Shown piece after piece: positions 7,759 through 13,715 of a stretch of 29,198 nt of DNA. Position numbers and translations under genes: made by a program. Position 1 is the stretch's first letter, and every line of letters starts with the position of its first letter. Below the pieces are notes generated by a model, which saw only the letters and a program-made list of their open reading frames with translations, was not told the DNA's origin and ran no database searches. The stretch comes from Rhodocyclaceae bacterium UBA2271 (GTDB lineage: Bacteria; Pseudomonadota; Gammaproteobacteria; Burkholderiales; Rhodocyclaceae). The stretch lies in assembly GCA_002347405.1 (NCBI GenBank), contig DDXB01000054.1, positions 34,932 through 64,129 on the forward strand, given 5' to 3'.

Positions 7759-7841
7759 GGCTCAGCTGCCACGCAAACACAGCCGCGTTTCTGTCCGCCT
7801 CATCAAGGTAGAAAAATAGCCGATTGGGGGACCGTTTTCGG

Positions 7842-7997
7842 CGTCCGATTCGCGTCCGATTCGCGTCCGATTCCGCTGCAGCGCAACAACAGGGCTTAGT
7901 TTCTTGAACCCGCTCAGGCATTAGCTTTCCGGGGAATCGGACGTCTACCACCACGTCCGATTCTCAACGTCCGATTCTTTTTCGAGAATCGGACGCA
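7842..7997. repeat. Seven-copy CGTCCGATTC array at the prophage left end (attL, transposase sites)
   Basis: The decamer occurs at 7842-7851, 7853-7862 and 7864-7873 (tandem, period 11), then at 7954-7963 and 7968-7977. Inverted copies (GAATCGGACG) are at 7934-7943 and 7986-7995. The outermost copy is followed by CA at 7996-7997, so the phage strand would begin 5'-TG-CGTCCGATTC, as Mu-type ends do. The array lies in the non-coding gap behind the repressor gene. I infer transposase end-binding sites analogous to Mu L1-L3, and a host junction at 7997/7998. The inverted pair 7968-7995 could also fold as a hairpin. Confidence 0.75.
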
Positions 7998-8298
7998 GGT
8001 GTTGCCTGGTGTCCCGGCCTCACTTGGCCCTGAATGCTTGATGGCTCTAGGGATGGCGCTCTATCTCAAGAGCGCTCAGGAGGCGCGTGGTTTTGTGCCA
8101 ATAACAGCGCAAATTCGATCAATCCGGCCCGCTTTTGCTACAAATACTAGGTGACCCGGTTTTCACCCCCGATCGGCCGGTTTTCCTGACTGGTTGCGGA
8201 TCTTCTTAACTCTTCCCGGAGTTTTGCCGCCCTCCTGGCCTGTGCCAAAACGATCACCTCCCCACACTGTCATTCACTTTTCCCCATACGGATTCCGC
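7998..8298. other. Host DNA flanking the prophage, no clear gene
   Basis: About 300 bp between the inferred phage end and the next gene. An open frame runs from within the phage through 7999 to a stop near 8154 (part reads LMALGMALYLKSAQEARGFV) and could be the tail of a gene interrupted by the insertion, but I recognise no family. CCGGTTTTC occurs twice (near 8156 and 8177). No RNA gene or convincing terminator is seen. Confidence 0.4.
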
Positions 8299-8490
8299 AT
8301 GACTACTCAAACCGCCCGTCAGCGTATCAAGTTCAGCGAAGTTGCCCTCGGTCAGCGGTTCTATGACCTGATCAGCCAGGAGTATTTCGTAAAGCTGAGT
8401 GAAAACATGGCCGCGATGGTCACCGGCATTGGCGACGGCACTGTGCCGGACGAATTTGAGCCTGATGACGTCGTGGGCATCGACCAATAA
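8299..8490 (+). CDS. Hypothetical protein, 63 aa
   Basis: Start at the ATG 8299 (MTTQTARQRIKFSEVALGQR); an in-frame start at 8194 would add an unlikely Pro-rich leader. The protein is short and acidic at the C-terminus (DGTVPDEFEPDDVVGID), with a small beta-rich core (RFYDLISQEYFVKLSE). It resembles small conserved proteobacterial proteins of unknown role. It ends 11 bp before the DUF3820 gene, so the two are probably cotranscribed. Confidence 0.6.
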   Translation: MTTQTARQRIKFSEVALGQRFYDLISQEYFVKLSENMAAMVTGIGDGTVPDEFEPDDVVGIDQ

Positions 8491-8501
8491 GCCTGCCCGC
8501 A

Positions 8502-8723
8502 ATGAAACCCGAGGACCTGGAGTTGCTGGTCACGCGGGAGATGCCCTTTGGCAAGCACAAGGGACGACTGATTGCCGACTTGCCGGGGAACTACCTCAAC
8601 TGGTTCGCCCGTGAAGGGTTTCCCCAGGGCGAAATAGGACGACTCCTGGCCTTGATGCATGAAATCGATCACAACGGGCTGACGGACATTCTGATGCCCC
8701 TCCGGCAACGACCACGTCATTGA
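8502..8723 (+). CDS. DUF3820 family protein
   Basis: 73 residues. The core MPFGKHKGRLIADLPGNYLN followed by WFAREGFPQGEIGRLLALMH is the signature of DUF3820, a small conserved family sometimes labelled a quorum-sensing-regulated virulence factor. The biochemical role is unknown. It is near full length for the family (about 65-75 aa). It follows the 63-aa gene by 11 bp. Confidence 0.8.
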   Translation: MKPEDLELLVTREMPFGKHKGRLIADLPGNYLNWFAREGFPQGEIGRLLALMHEIDHNGLTDILMPLRQRPRH

Positions 8724-8761
8724 TGTCATGTCGTACGTAATTCACTCATAAAGGTCACTCG

Positions 8762-9241
8762 ATGCGCCAGATTCACGATTTGGATGTAATTATTCTGCTG
8801 GCCACGACTCTTGCGTCGAAGCGGCGGCCTGCGCAGTTGGTCGAGATCGTGGCGGCTGCCGATCTGCTGCAAGGCGTCATGCCTTTCGTCGAGAAATTGG
8901 GCGATGCGATTCGGCGACTCGCAGCTTTTGGCTTGATCAGCGTGACTGAGGAGGGTTACTTGCTGACGCCGATTGCCCAGGAACTCATGGCAAAGCAACC
9001 CAAAAAAGCCGGTACGGAAGAACTCGTTATCACCATCAAATCCGATCTTGCTGCCTATAACCCAACGGGTGAATTACCGCCCATCCAGTTGGCCGAGGAC
9101 GAGCTGAGCGCTGCCATCCAGGCGCATAAAGCAGCAAAAAAAGTTCGCGGCCAAAACCTCTTGATGCCCAAACCCAAGATCGATCGCCACTTCAAGGTAG
9201 AGGGTCGCTGGCGGCGGGCGTCTGGCACGCGCCAGTGGTGA
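8762..9241 (+). CDS. Hypothetical protein with winged-helix-like N-terminus, 159 aa
   Basis: The ATG at 8762 is preceded by AAAGG. Residues about 10-75 (IILLATTLASKRRPAQLVEI ... GDAIRRLAAFGLISVTEEGY) are mostly helical, ending in a beta wing, as in a small winged helix. The C-terminal part is basic (KAAKKVRGQNLLMPKPKIDR). No family is recognised. The region may bind nucleic acid, which is inference from composition and predicted fold. It is the third gene of a small plus-strand cluster. Confidence 0.6.
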   Translation: MRQIHDLDVIILLATTLASKRRPAQLVEIVAAADLLQGVMPFVEKLGDAIRRLAAFGLISVTEEGYLLTPIAQELMAKQPKKAGTEELVITIKSDLAAYNPTGELPPIQLAEDELSAAIQAHKAAKKVRGQNLLMPKPKIDRHFKVEGRWRRASGTRQW

Positions 9242-9290
9242 GTCTTGCGCAAGGGCATGACTACACAAAACAATTACTGGGGTTCAACGC

Positions 9291-9650
9291 ATGGCTGGCA
9301 ATCTCTTTTTCGGGCTACCCGCACAAACTGAAACCGCAGAGCAGTTCGAGACGCTGTTCTCTAAGCCCGGTCTGAAGATCGAGCGAATTGTCTCGACGGG
9401 GCAAGCCAGCCCGCCGGGGTTCTGGTATGACCAGCTCGATGCCGAATGGGTCTTGTTGCTGCAGGGCTCGGCGGGGCTGCGCTTTGCCGACGAGTCTGCC
9501 GCCAGGACATTGCAGCCGGGCGATTGGCTGCATATTGCACCACTGCAGCGTCACCGTGTCGAATGGACCGACCAGAACGAAGTAACCGTTTGGCTGGCTT
9601 TGCATTTCGATGCCGGCGCGCCGACGGACAAGGGGCCATCAGCGACATAA
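9291..9650 (+). CDS. Cupin-domain protein
   Basis: 119 residues starting at ATG 9291. A single small beta-barrel is indicated by EWVLLLQGSAGLRFADESAA, then LQPGDWLHIAPLQRHRVEW, which are cupin motifs 1 and 2. Motif 1 is degenerate, keeping a glutamate but not the usual HxH pair; motif 2 keeps PGDW and a late His. Metal binding is therefore uncertain. Small cupins of this type are found next to many genes in proteobacteria; the substrate is unknown. It lies about 100 bp upstream of purT on the same strand. Confidence 0.78.
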   Translation: MAGNLFFGLPAQTETAEQFETLFSKPGLKIERIVSTGQASPPGFWYDQLDAEWVLLLQGSAGLRFADESAARTLQPGDWLHIAPLQRHRVEWTDQNEVTVWLALHFDAGAPTDKGPSAT

Positions 9651-9748
9651 GCTGAAGGTCCTTTTGAGTCAGGCCGATCCGCGTCGGCGCAAAGCAGCTT
9701 CAATCGCGTTACCATCCCAAGTCACACCAACCACCTGTCCTGAAGATC

Positions 9749-10966
9749 ATGGCTGCCCATATCCCATGCCGTATCGGCACTCCGTTGAGTCCATCCGCAA
9801 CCAAGGTCATGTTGCTCGGCGCCGGCGAGCTCGGCAAGGAAGTCATCATTGCCCTGCAACGCCTGGGCGTCGAGGTCATCGCCGTCGATCGTTATGCAAA
9901 TGCGCCCGGCATGCAAGTTGCGCATCGGGCGCATGTCATCGCGATGACGGATGCTGACGCATTGCGGGCGCTGATCAAGGCCGAACGACCGCATCTCGTG
10001 GTACCTGAAATTGAAGCCATCGCCACCAGTGTGCTGGTCGACATCGAGCGGGAGGGCATTGCCGAAGTCATTCCCACGGCGCGCGCGGCCCAGTTGACGA
10101 TGAATCGCGAGGGGATTCGCCGCCTGGCGGCCGAGGAACTCGGTCTGCCCACTTCGCGCTACGCATTCGCCAACTCGCTGGATGAGCTGCAATCGGCTAT
10201 CGACGCAGGCATCGGCTACCCCTGTGTGGTGAAGCCGGTCATGTCGTCTTCCGGCAAGGGACAGTCGGTTCTGCGTGGTGCGGCAGATGTCGAGACCGCA
10301 TGGCGCTATGCATTGGAATCAGGCCGCGTCAAGGAAGCCCGAGTGATTGTCGAGGCATTTGTCGATTTCGATTATGAAATCACGCTATTGACGGTCAGGG
10401 CGATTGGCGTATCCGGCAAGGTCGAGACTTTCTACTGCGAGCCGATCGGTCATCTGCAGGTGTCGGGCGATTACGTCGAATCCTGGCAACCCCAGCCGAT
10501 GTCACCGCTTGCCTGGCAAAGCGCGCGCGAAGTTGCGGAAAAAGTCACCAGCGCGCTGGGCGGGCGCGGCATCTTTGGCGTCGAATTGTTCGTCAAGGGC
10601 GATGCTGTCTGGTTCTCGGAAGTCAGCCCGCGCCCTCACGATACCGGGCTGGTCACGCTCGCTTCGCAGCGACTCTCGGAGTTCGAACTCCATGCCCGGG
10701 CCATCCTCGGGCTGCCCGTGGATACGTCAATGCGCCGCCCGGCGGCGTCGGCGGTCATTTATGGCGGCATGGCAGAACAGGGTATCGCTTATGAAGGAAT
10801 TGCCGATGCGCTGGCAGTGCCCGAGTCGGATCTGCGCCTGTTCGGCAAACCCGAAAGTTTCGTCAAGCGCCGGATGGGCGTTGCGATCGCGAATGCGGAT
10901 ACGCCGGATGAGGCACGGGTGCGCGCCAAGCTGGCAGCGGCGCGGGTGAAACCGGTAAAGGGGTAG
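9749..10966 (+). CDS. purT: Formate-dependent phosphoribosylglycinamide formyltransferase PurT
   Basis: 405 residues. PurT makes formyl-GAR from GAR, formate and ATP in purine synthesis, in place of folate-dependent PurN. It is an ATP-grasp enzyme of the cytosol. The N-terminal region carries VMLLGAGELGKEVIIALQRL, followed by VEVIAVDRYANAPGMQVAHR. The lid and ATP site include GYPCVVKPVMSSSGKGQSVL. The C-terminal metal/ATP region has FGVELFVKGDAVWFSEVSPR followed by PHDTGLVTL. These line up with E. coli PurT (392 aa) end to end. The start gives about 15 residues before the conserved core. No ribosome site is strong, so a start a few codons away is possible. Confidence 0.96.
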   Translation: MAAHIPCRIGTPLSPSATKVMLLGAGELGKEVIIALQRLGVEVIAVDRYANAPGMQVAHRAHVIAMTDADALRALIKAERPHLVVPEIEAIATSVLVDIEREGIAEVIPTARAAQLTMNREGIRRLAAEELGLPTSRYAFANSLDELQSAIDAGIGYPCVVKPVMSSSGKGQSVLRGAADVETAWRYALESGRVKEARVIVEAFVDFDYEITLLTVRAIGVSGKVETFYCEPIGHLQVSGDYVESWQPQPMSPLAWQSAREVAEKVTSALGGRGIFGVELFVKGDAVWFSEVSPRPHDTGLVTLASQRLSEFELHARAILGLPVDTSMRRPAASAVIYGGMAEQGIAYEGIADALAVPESDLRLFGKPESFVKRRMGVAIANADTPDEARVRAKLAAARVKPVKG

Positions 10967-11009
10967 CCGAAAATCCGCTCTGTGCCCGTCGTCAAGAAAA
11001 TACAGTTTT

Positions 11010-11074
11010 GTCATTCCGGCGAAAGCCGGAATCAGGAAAACAACAACCTGGACACCGGCCTGCGCCGGTGTGAC
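11010..11074. repeat. REP-like double-hairpin repeat upstream of tas
   Basis: Two hairpins: ATTCCGGC-GAAA-GCCGGAAT (11013-11032) and ACACCGGC-CTGC-GCCGGTGT (11052-11071), enclosed by GTCA and TGAC. This is the layout of the dispersed extragenic repeats common in proteobacteria, which RAYT-type transposases can mobilise. No RAYT gene is in the window. It lies between purT and tas and may end purT transcription or shape the tas leader. Confidence 0.75.
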
Positions 11075-11101
11075 GGGCTAGATAGATCGCAAGGAACTTA
11101 C

Positions 11102-12139
11102 ATGGAAACCCGTCTCCTCGGCAGCAGCAGTCTCGCCATCACCCCAATCTGTCTTGGCACCATGACCTTTGGTGAACAAACAGCGGAGCGGGATGCCCAT
11201 GCCCAGCTCGACCTGGCCCGTGAGCGTGGCATCAATTTCATCGACACTGCCGAGTTGTATGCCGTGCCCGCCCGTGCAGAAACCTACGGCGCCACCGAGA
11301 CCATCGTCGGCAACTGGCTCAAACGCCAGGATCGGGAAAGCTTCATCGTGGCAACCAAGGTTGCCGGCCCGGCACGCACCATGCCCTGGATCCGCGGCGG
11401 TACGCTCAATTACACCCGCGCCAACCTCCGTGCCGCCCTCGACGCTTCACTGCGCCGCTTGCAAACCGATTATGTCGATCTCTATCAATTGCACTGGCCG
11501 GATCGCAACCAGCCGATGTTCGGCGACTGGCAATACGATCCCGAGATGGAACGGGACAGCATCCCCATCAAGGTGCAGCTCGAGGCGCTCGCCGAACTGG
11601 TGGCTGAAGGAAAAATCCGCGCCATCGGACTATCCAACGAGCACCCCTGGGGCGTGATGGAGTTCGTGCGCCATGCCGAGGAATTCAGCCTGCCGCGCGT
11701 TGCCGCGATCCAGAATGCCTACAACCTGCTCAATCGTACCTACGAGGTTGGCCTGGCCGAAGTCTGCCACCGCGAGCGCGTTGGCCTGCTGGCCTATTCG
11801 CCGCTGGCTTTTGGCCTCCTCACCGGGAAGTATCTCGACAATCCCCGTATTGCCGGGCGCTTTACCTCCTTCGCGAATTTCGGCCAGCGCTATGACAAGC
11901 CGGGGGTCGCCGCGGCCGTTGCCGCCTATTGCAGCCTGGCGCGCGAGCATGGCCTGACACCCACACAACTGGCACTCGCCTTCATGCGGTCACGCTGGTG
12001 CGTTGCCAGCACCATCGTCGGGGCTTCCTCGGTCACGCAGCTGACGGAAGACCTCGATGCCTGCGAAGTCAAGCTTGGCGACGAGGTGCTGTCGGCGATC
12101 GACAGGCTGTACCTGTTGCATGGCAATGTTGCGCCTTGA
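11102..12139 (+). CDS. tas: Tas-type NADP(H)-dependent aldo-keto reductase
   Basis: 345 residues. A (beta/alpha)8 oxidoreductase reducing aldehydes or ketones with NADPH; the physiological substrate of Tas is not firmly known. The catalytic tetrad is visible: D and Y in INFIDTAELYAVPAR, K in IVATKV, and H in LYQLHW. IRAIGLSNEHPWGVM and the C-terminal cofactor region (STIVGASSVTQL) match E. coli Tas (346 aa) along the whole length. Start taken at METRLLGSSSL, the family's usual beginning; the open frame extends upstream through the REP element, which is not coding. It is a single gene, with a gap of about 180 bp to the brkB remnant. Confidence 0.92.
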   Translation: METRLLGSSSLAITPICLGTMTFGEQTAERDAHAQLDLARERGINFIDTAELYAVPARAETYGATETIVGNWLKRQDRESFIVATKVAGPARTMPWIRGGTLNYTRANLRAALDASLRRLQTDYVDLYQLHWPDRNQPMFGDWQYDPEMERDSIPIKVQLEALAELVAEGKIRAIGLSNEHPWGVMEFVRHAEEFSLPRVAAIQNAYNLLNRTYEVGLAEVCHRERVGLLAYSPLAFGLLTGKYLDNPRIAGRFTSFANFGQRYDKPGVAAAVAAYCSLAREHGLTPTQLALAFMRSRWCVASTIVGASSVTQLTEDLDACEVKLGDEVLSAIDRLYLLHGNVAP

Positions 12140-12316
12140 AAGCAGGCTGCAAAGCGACAGATCGTGCAGACCTGACACTCACGCGCTTGCTCCTCGGTTG
12201 TCTTGAGGGGGTAATTGCAAGCACTGTGTCGCGACCGCGAAAAATGCTCTGGACTTCCCTCGGCGCTCGGCCAGGACGCAAGGCCTGGCACCGTCGGCAA
12301 AGAAGGACTGCGCAAG

Positions 12317-12547
12317 ATGCATAGGCAAAACTGGCTTAACCAGGGAGCACGCCAGGCATGGGCGATATTTCGTCTGGCGGCTAGAAAATCTCTCCGGATC
12401 GACGGGACAGCGTGGGCGGGCGCGTTTGCCTTCGACGCGTTTTTCTCGCTGTTTCCCTTGATAGTCCTGCTCGTCACAATAGCCTCGGCCTTTATCGACT
12501 GGGACCGGGCCGAACACTTCGTATTGATGAATGGTTTGAAATGGTAG
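12317..12547 (+). pseudogene. Truncated BrkB/YihY membrane protein (N-terminal 76 codons)
   Basis: From the ATG at 12317, with AAGGAC upstream, the frame reads a typical BrkB/YihY N-terminus: RAWAIF-type amphipathic start (RQAWAIFRLAARKSL), then AWAGAFAFDAFFSLFPLIVL, the family's first membrane segment. It stops at 12547 after a few unrelated residues, while full proteins are about 280-420 aa with six membrane helices. Sequence right after it belongs to a nifA fragment on the other strand, so the gene was cut by a deletion or insertion. BrkB-type proteins are inner-membrane proteins of poorly known function, linked in some species to envelope stress resistance. Confidence 0.75.
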
Positions 12548-12638
12548 GCAGATTAATTGGGAGGAGAGGCAAACATGGTTCCCTGCGGTCACGCCGACTT
12601 TCAGGGTGACGGGTGGCGAGGCGTTCCCGCATCTGCAC

Positions 12639-13052
12639 AAAGCGGATCAGGTCGGGGTCTATGGTGCCTTCTTCGGAGAGGATGGCCGCGCGCTCTAGGC
12701 AGTTTTCCATCTCGCGCATATTGCCCGGCCATTTGTGGCTGGACAGACGGCGCAGTGCGCCATCCTGGATAGTGAGCTTGCGCCCCTGCACTTTGCCGAT
12801 CTTGGCCAGCAGGAGGCGGGCAATGTCGGGGATGTCCTCGATGCGCTCGCGTAGCGGGGTCGGATAGATGGGCATGACGGAGAGGTGATAGAAAAGGTCT
12901 TCGCAGAAGTCGCCCGCTGCGACGGCGTGTTCGAGATCGCGATGAGTGGCGGCAATGATGCGCACGTCGCCCTTTAACGTGTGGCTGCCGCCGACGCGTT
13001 CGAATTCGCTTTCAAAAAGCTTGATCTTGTCCTGCTCCGTCACCCGCAGCAC
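12639..13052 (-). pseudogene. nifA: Internal fragment of a NifA-like sigma-54 activator
   Basis: About 138 codons match the middle and end of the sigma-54-activator AAA+ domain: EFERVGGSHTLKGDVRIIAA, then LREDL-type region EDLFYHLSVMPIYPTPLRER, then HKWPGNMREMENCLERAAIL and SEEGTIDPDLIRF. The last part is closest to NifA, the activator of nitrogenase genes. Missing are the GAF domain, Walker A and B, the GAFTGA loop and the C-terminal HTH. The reading frame continues to 12494 with unrelated residues. It is a relic, which hints that the ancestor or a donor had nif genes. Confidence 0.8.
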
Positions 13053-13466
13053 AAAGTTTGTTGCCGACCGCCTTCCTGCTCCTTCGCGGCGTGCGCGAGG
13101 CGGTGAAGCGTCTGTGCAAGCAGTTCGGCCAGGGTGCAGTTAATGCAGCCTGGCCGGCTCAACTTGAGTACGTCACCAGCAGGATCAAGCTCGGCTATGC
13201 CCTGCGCACCGCCAGCAGCGCCATAGGATCAATCGATTACCTGAGCAGCATGTTTGTACATGCTTGACGCACACAACTATTTTCCAAAGTTCAACGGCGG
13301 CAAACTGACGATAGAGATGGCTGGATGCATCAAGAGCGGGATTTTCAAAACAAGCTCATCTGTGCGCAGGCACACAGACAACACATCCACTGCGCGCAAG
13401 CATGAAAAAAATGCGCCATTCTGCGCGAAGGTCATCCTAAGTCATCCTTTTGGAGCAAAAAAAGTC
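13053..13466. other. Gap between nifA relic and DUF1840 relic; holds one palindromic operator
   Basis: About 410 bp without a recognisable gene. A plus-strand open frame at 13058-13267 has no ribosome site and no family I know. The palindrome at 13361-13376 and a -10-like AAGCAT at 13398-13403 would make a promoter reading toward the DUF1840 remnant and the P-type ATPase. A weaker look-alike, TGCGCGCAAGCA, lies at 13391-13402. Confidence 0.5.
13361..13376 (+). promoter_or_regulatory. Palindromic operator TGTGCG-CAGG-CACACA (copy 1)
   Basis: One of six copies of TGTGCG-N4-CGCACA in the island. It lies 91 bp upstream of the DUF1840 remnant start (13467), in front of the P-type ATPase gene. AAGCAT follows 21 bp after the palindrome at the place of a -10 box, but it fits that box poorly. 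GAC directly follows the palindrome, as at several other copies. Confidence 0.5.
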
Positions 13467-13701
13467 ATGCCGATCAAATTCAAGTCCATAGCCAGTGGCG
13501 ATGTGATCATGCTTGGTGAAAGCGGCAATCGTTGAGAAACGGCACCGGGTCAGTTCATTCGATCCAGAACACCTGCCGAAAGAGATCCAGTTGACCGAAG
13601 CGTTGCATCACTGGTTTGCGGTCCGCGTCATTTGCACGGACGAAGAACTGACGATTGCGCGCACCGAATGTCAAGTCCTCCGTCTCGGTGCGAGTGCGTG
13701 A
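13467..13701 (+). pseudogene. Probable frameshifted DUF1840-like protein
   Basis: The ATG at 13467 opens MPIKFKSIASGDVIMLGES, which fits the start of DUF1840 proteins (small, about 60-110 aa, unknown function). The frame stops at 13535. In another frame the sequence continues with KRHRVSSFDPEHLPKEIQL, which resembles the family's second half, ending at 13701. One indel near 13525 would join the two. The second half is less certain, and the final residues (RTECQVLRLGASA) do not look like the family. It stands 14 bp before the P-type ATPase gene. Confidence 0.4.
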
Positions 13702-13715
13702 AAGGAATCAAAGCC

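Larger units (their letters stand above)
1..7997 (-). mobile_element. Mu/B3-like transposable prophage, left (early) end, partial
   Basis: The gene order, read on the minus strand from the right, is divergent repressor, Ner-like protein, DDE transposase, AAA+ ATPase, small regulators, Gam and small membrane proteins, which is the early region of Mu-like phages. The inferred phage terminus is 7997, where the minus strand begins with TG followed by a CGTCCGATTC repeat; Mu-type ends start with TG. The other end lies outside the window, so lysis, head and tail genes and the target-site duplication cannot be seen. The early genes overlap by 1-14 nt and show no decay, so the region seen here looks intact. 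Confidence 0.88.

Noticed and set aside
7842..7995. Short repeats considered as CRISPR array or replication iterons
   Set aside because: Units are only 10 bp, spacers absent or irregular, orientations mixed, no cas or rep gene; position at a prophage end explains them better.
10982..11101. Upstream extension of tas
   Set aside because: It would translate the REP hairpins; family homology starts at METRLLG.
13058..13267. 69-codon plus-strand frame after the nifA relic
   Set aside because: No ribosome site, no recognised family, lies in decayed sequence.
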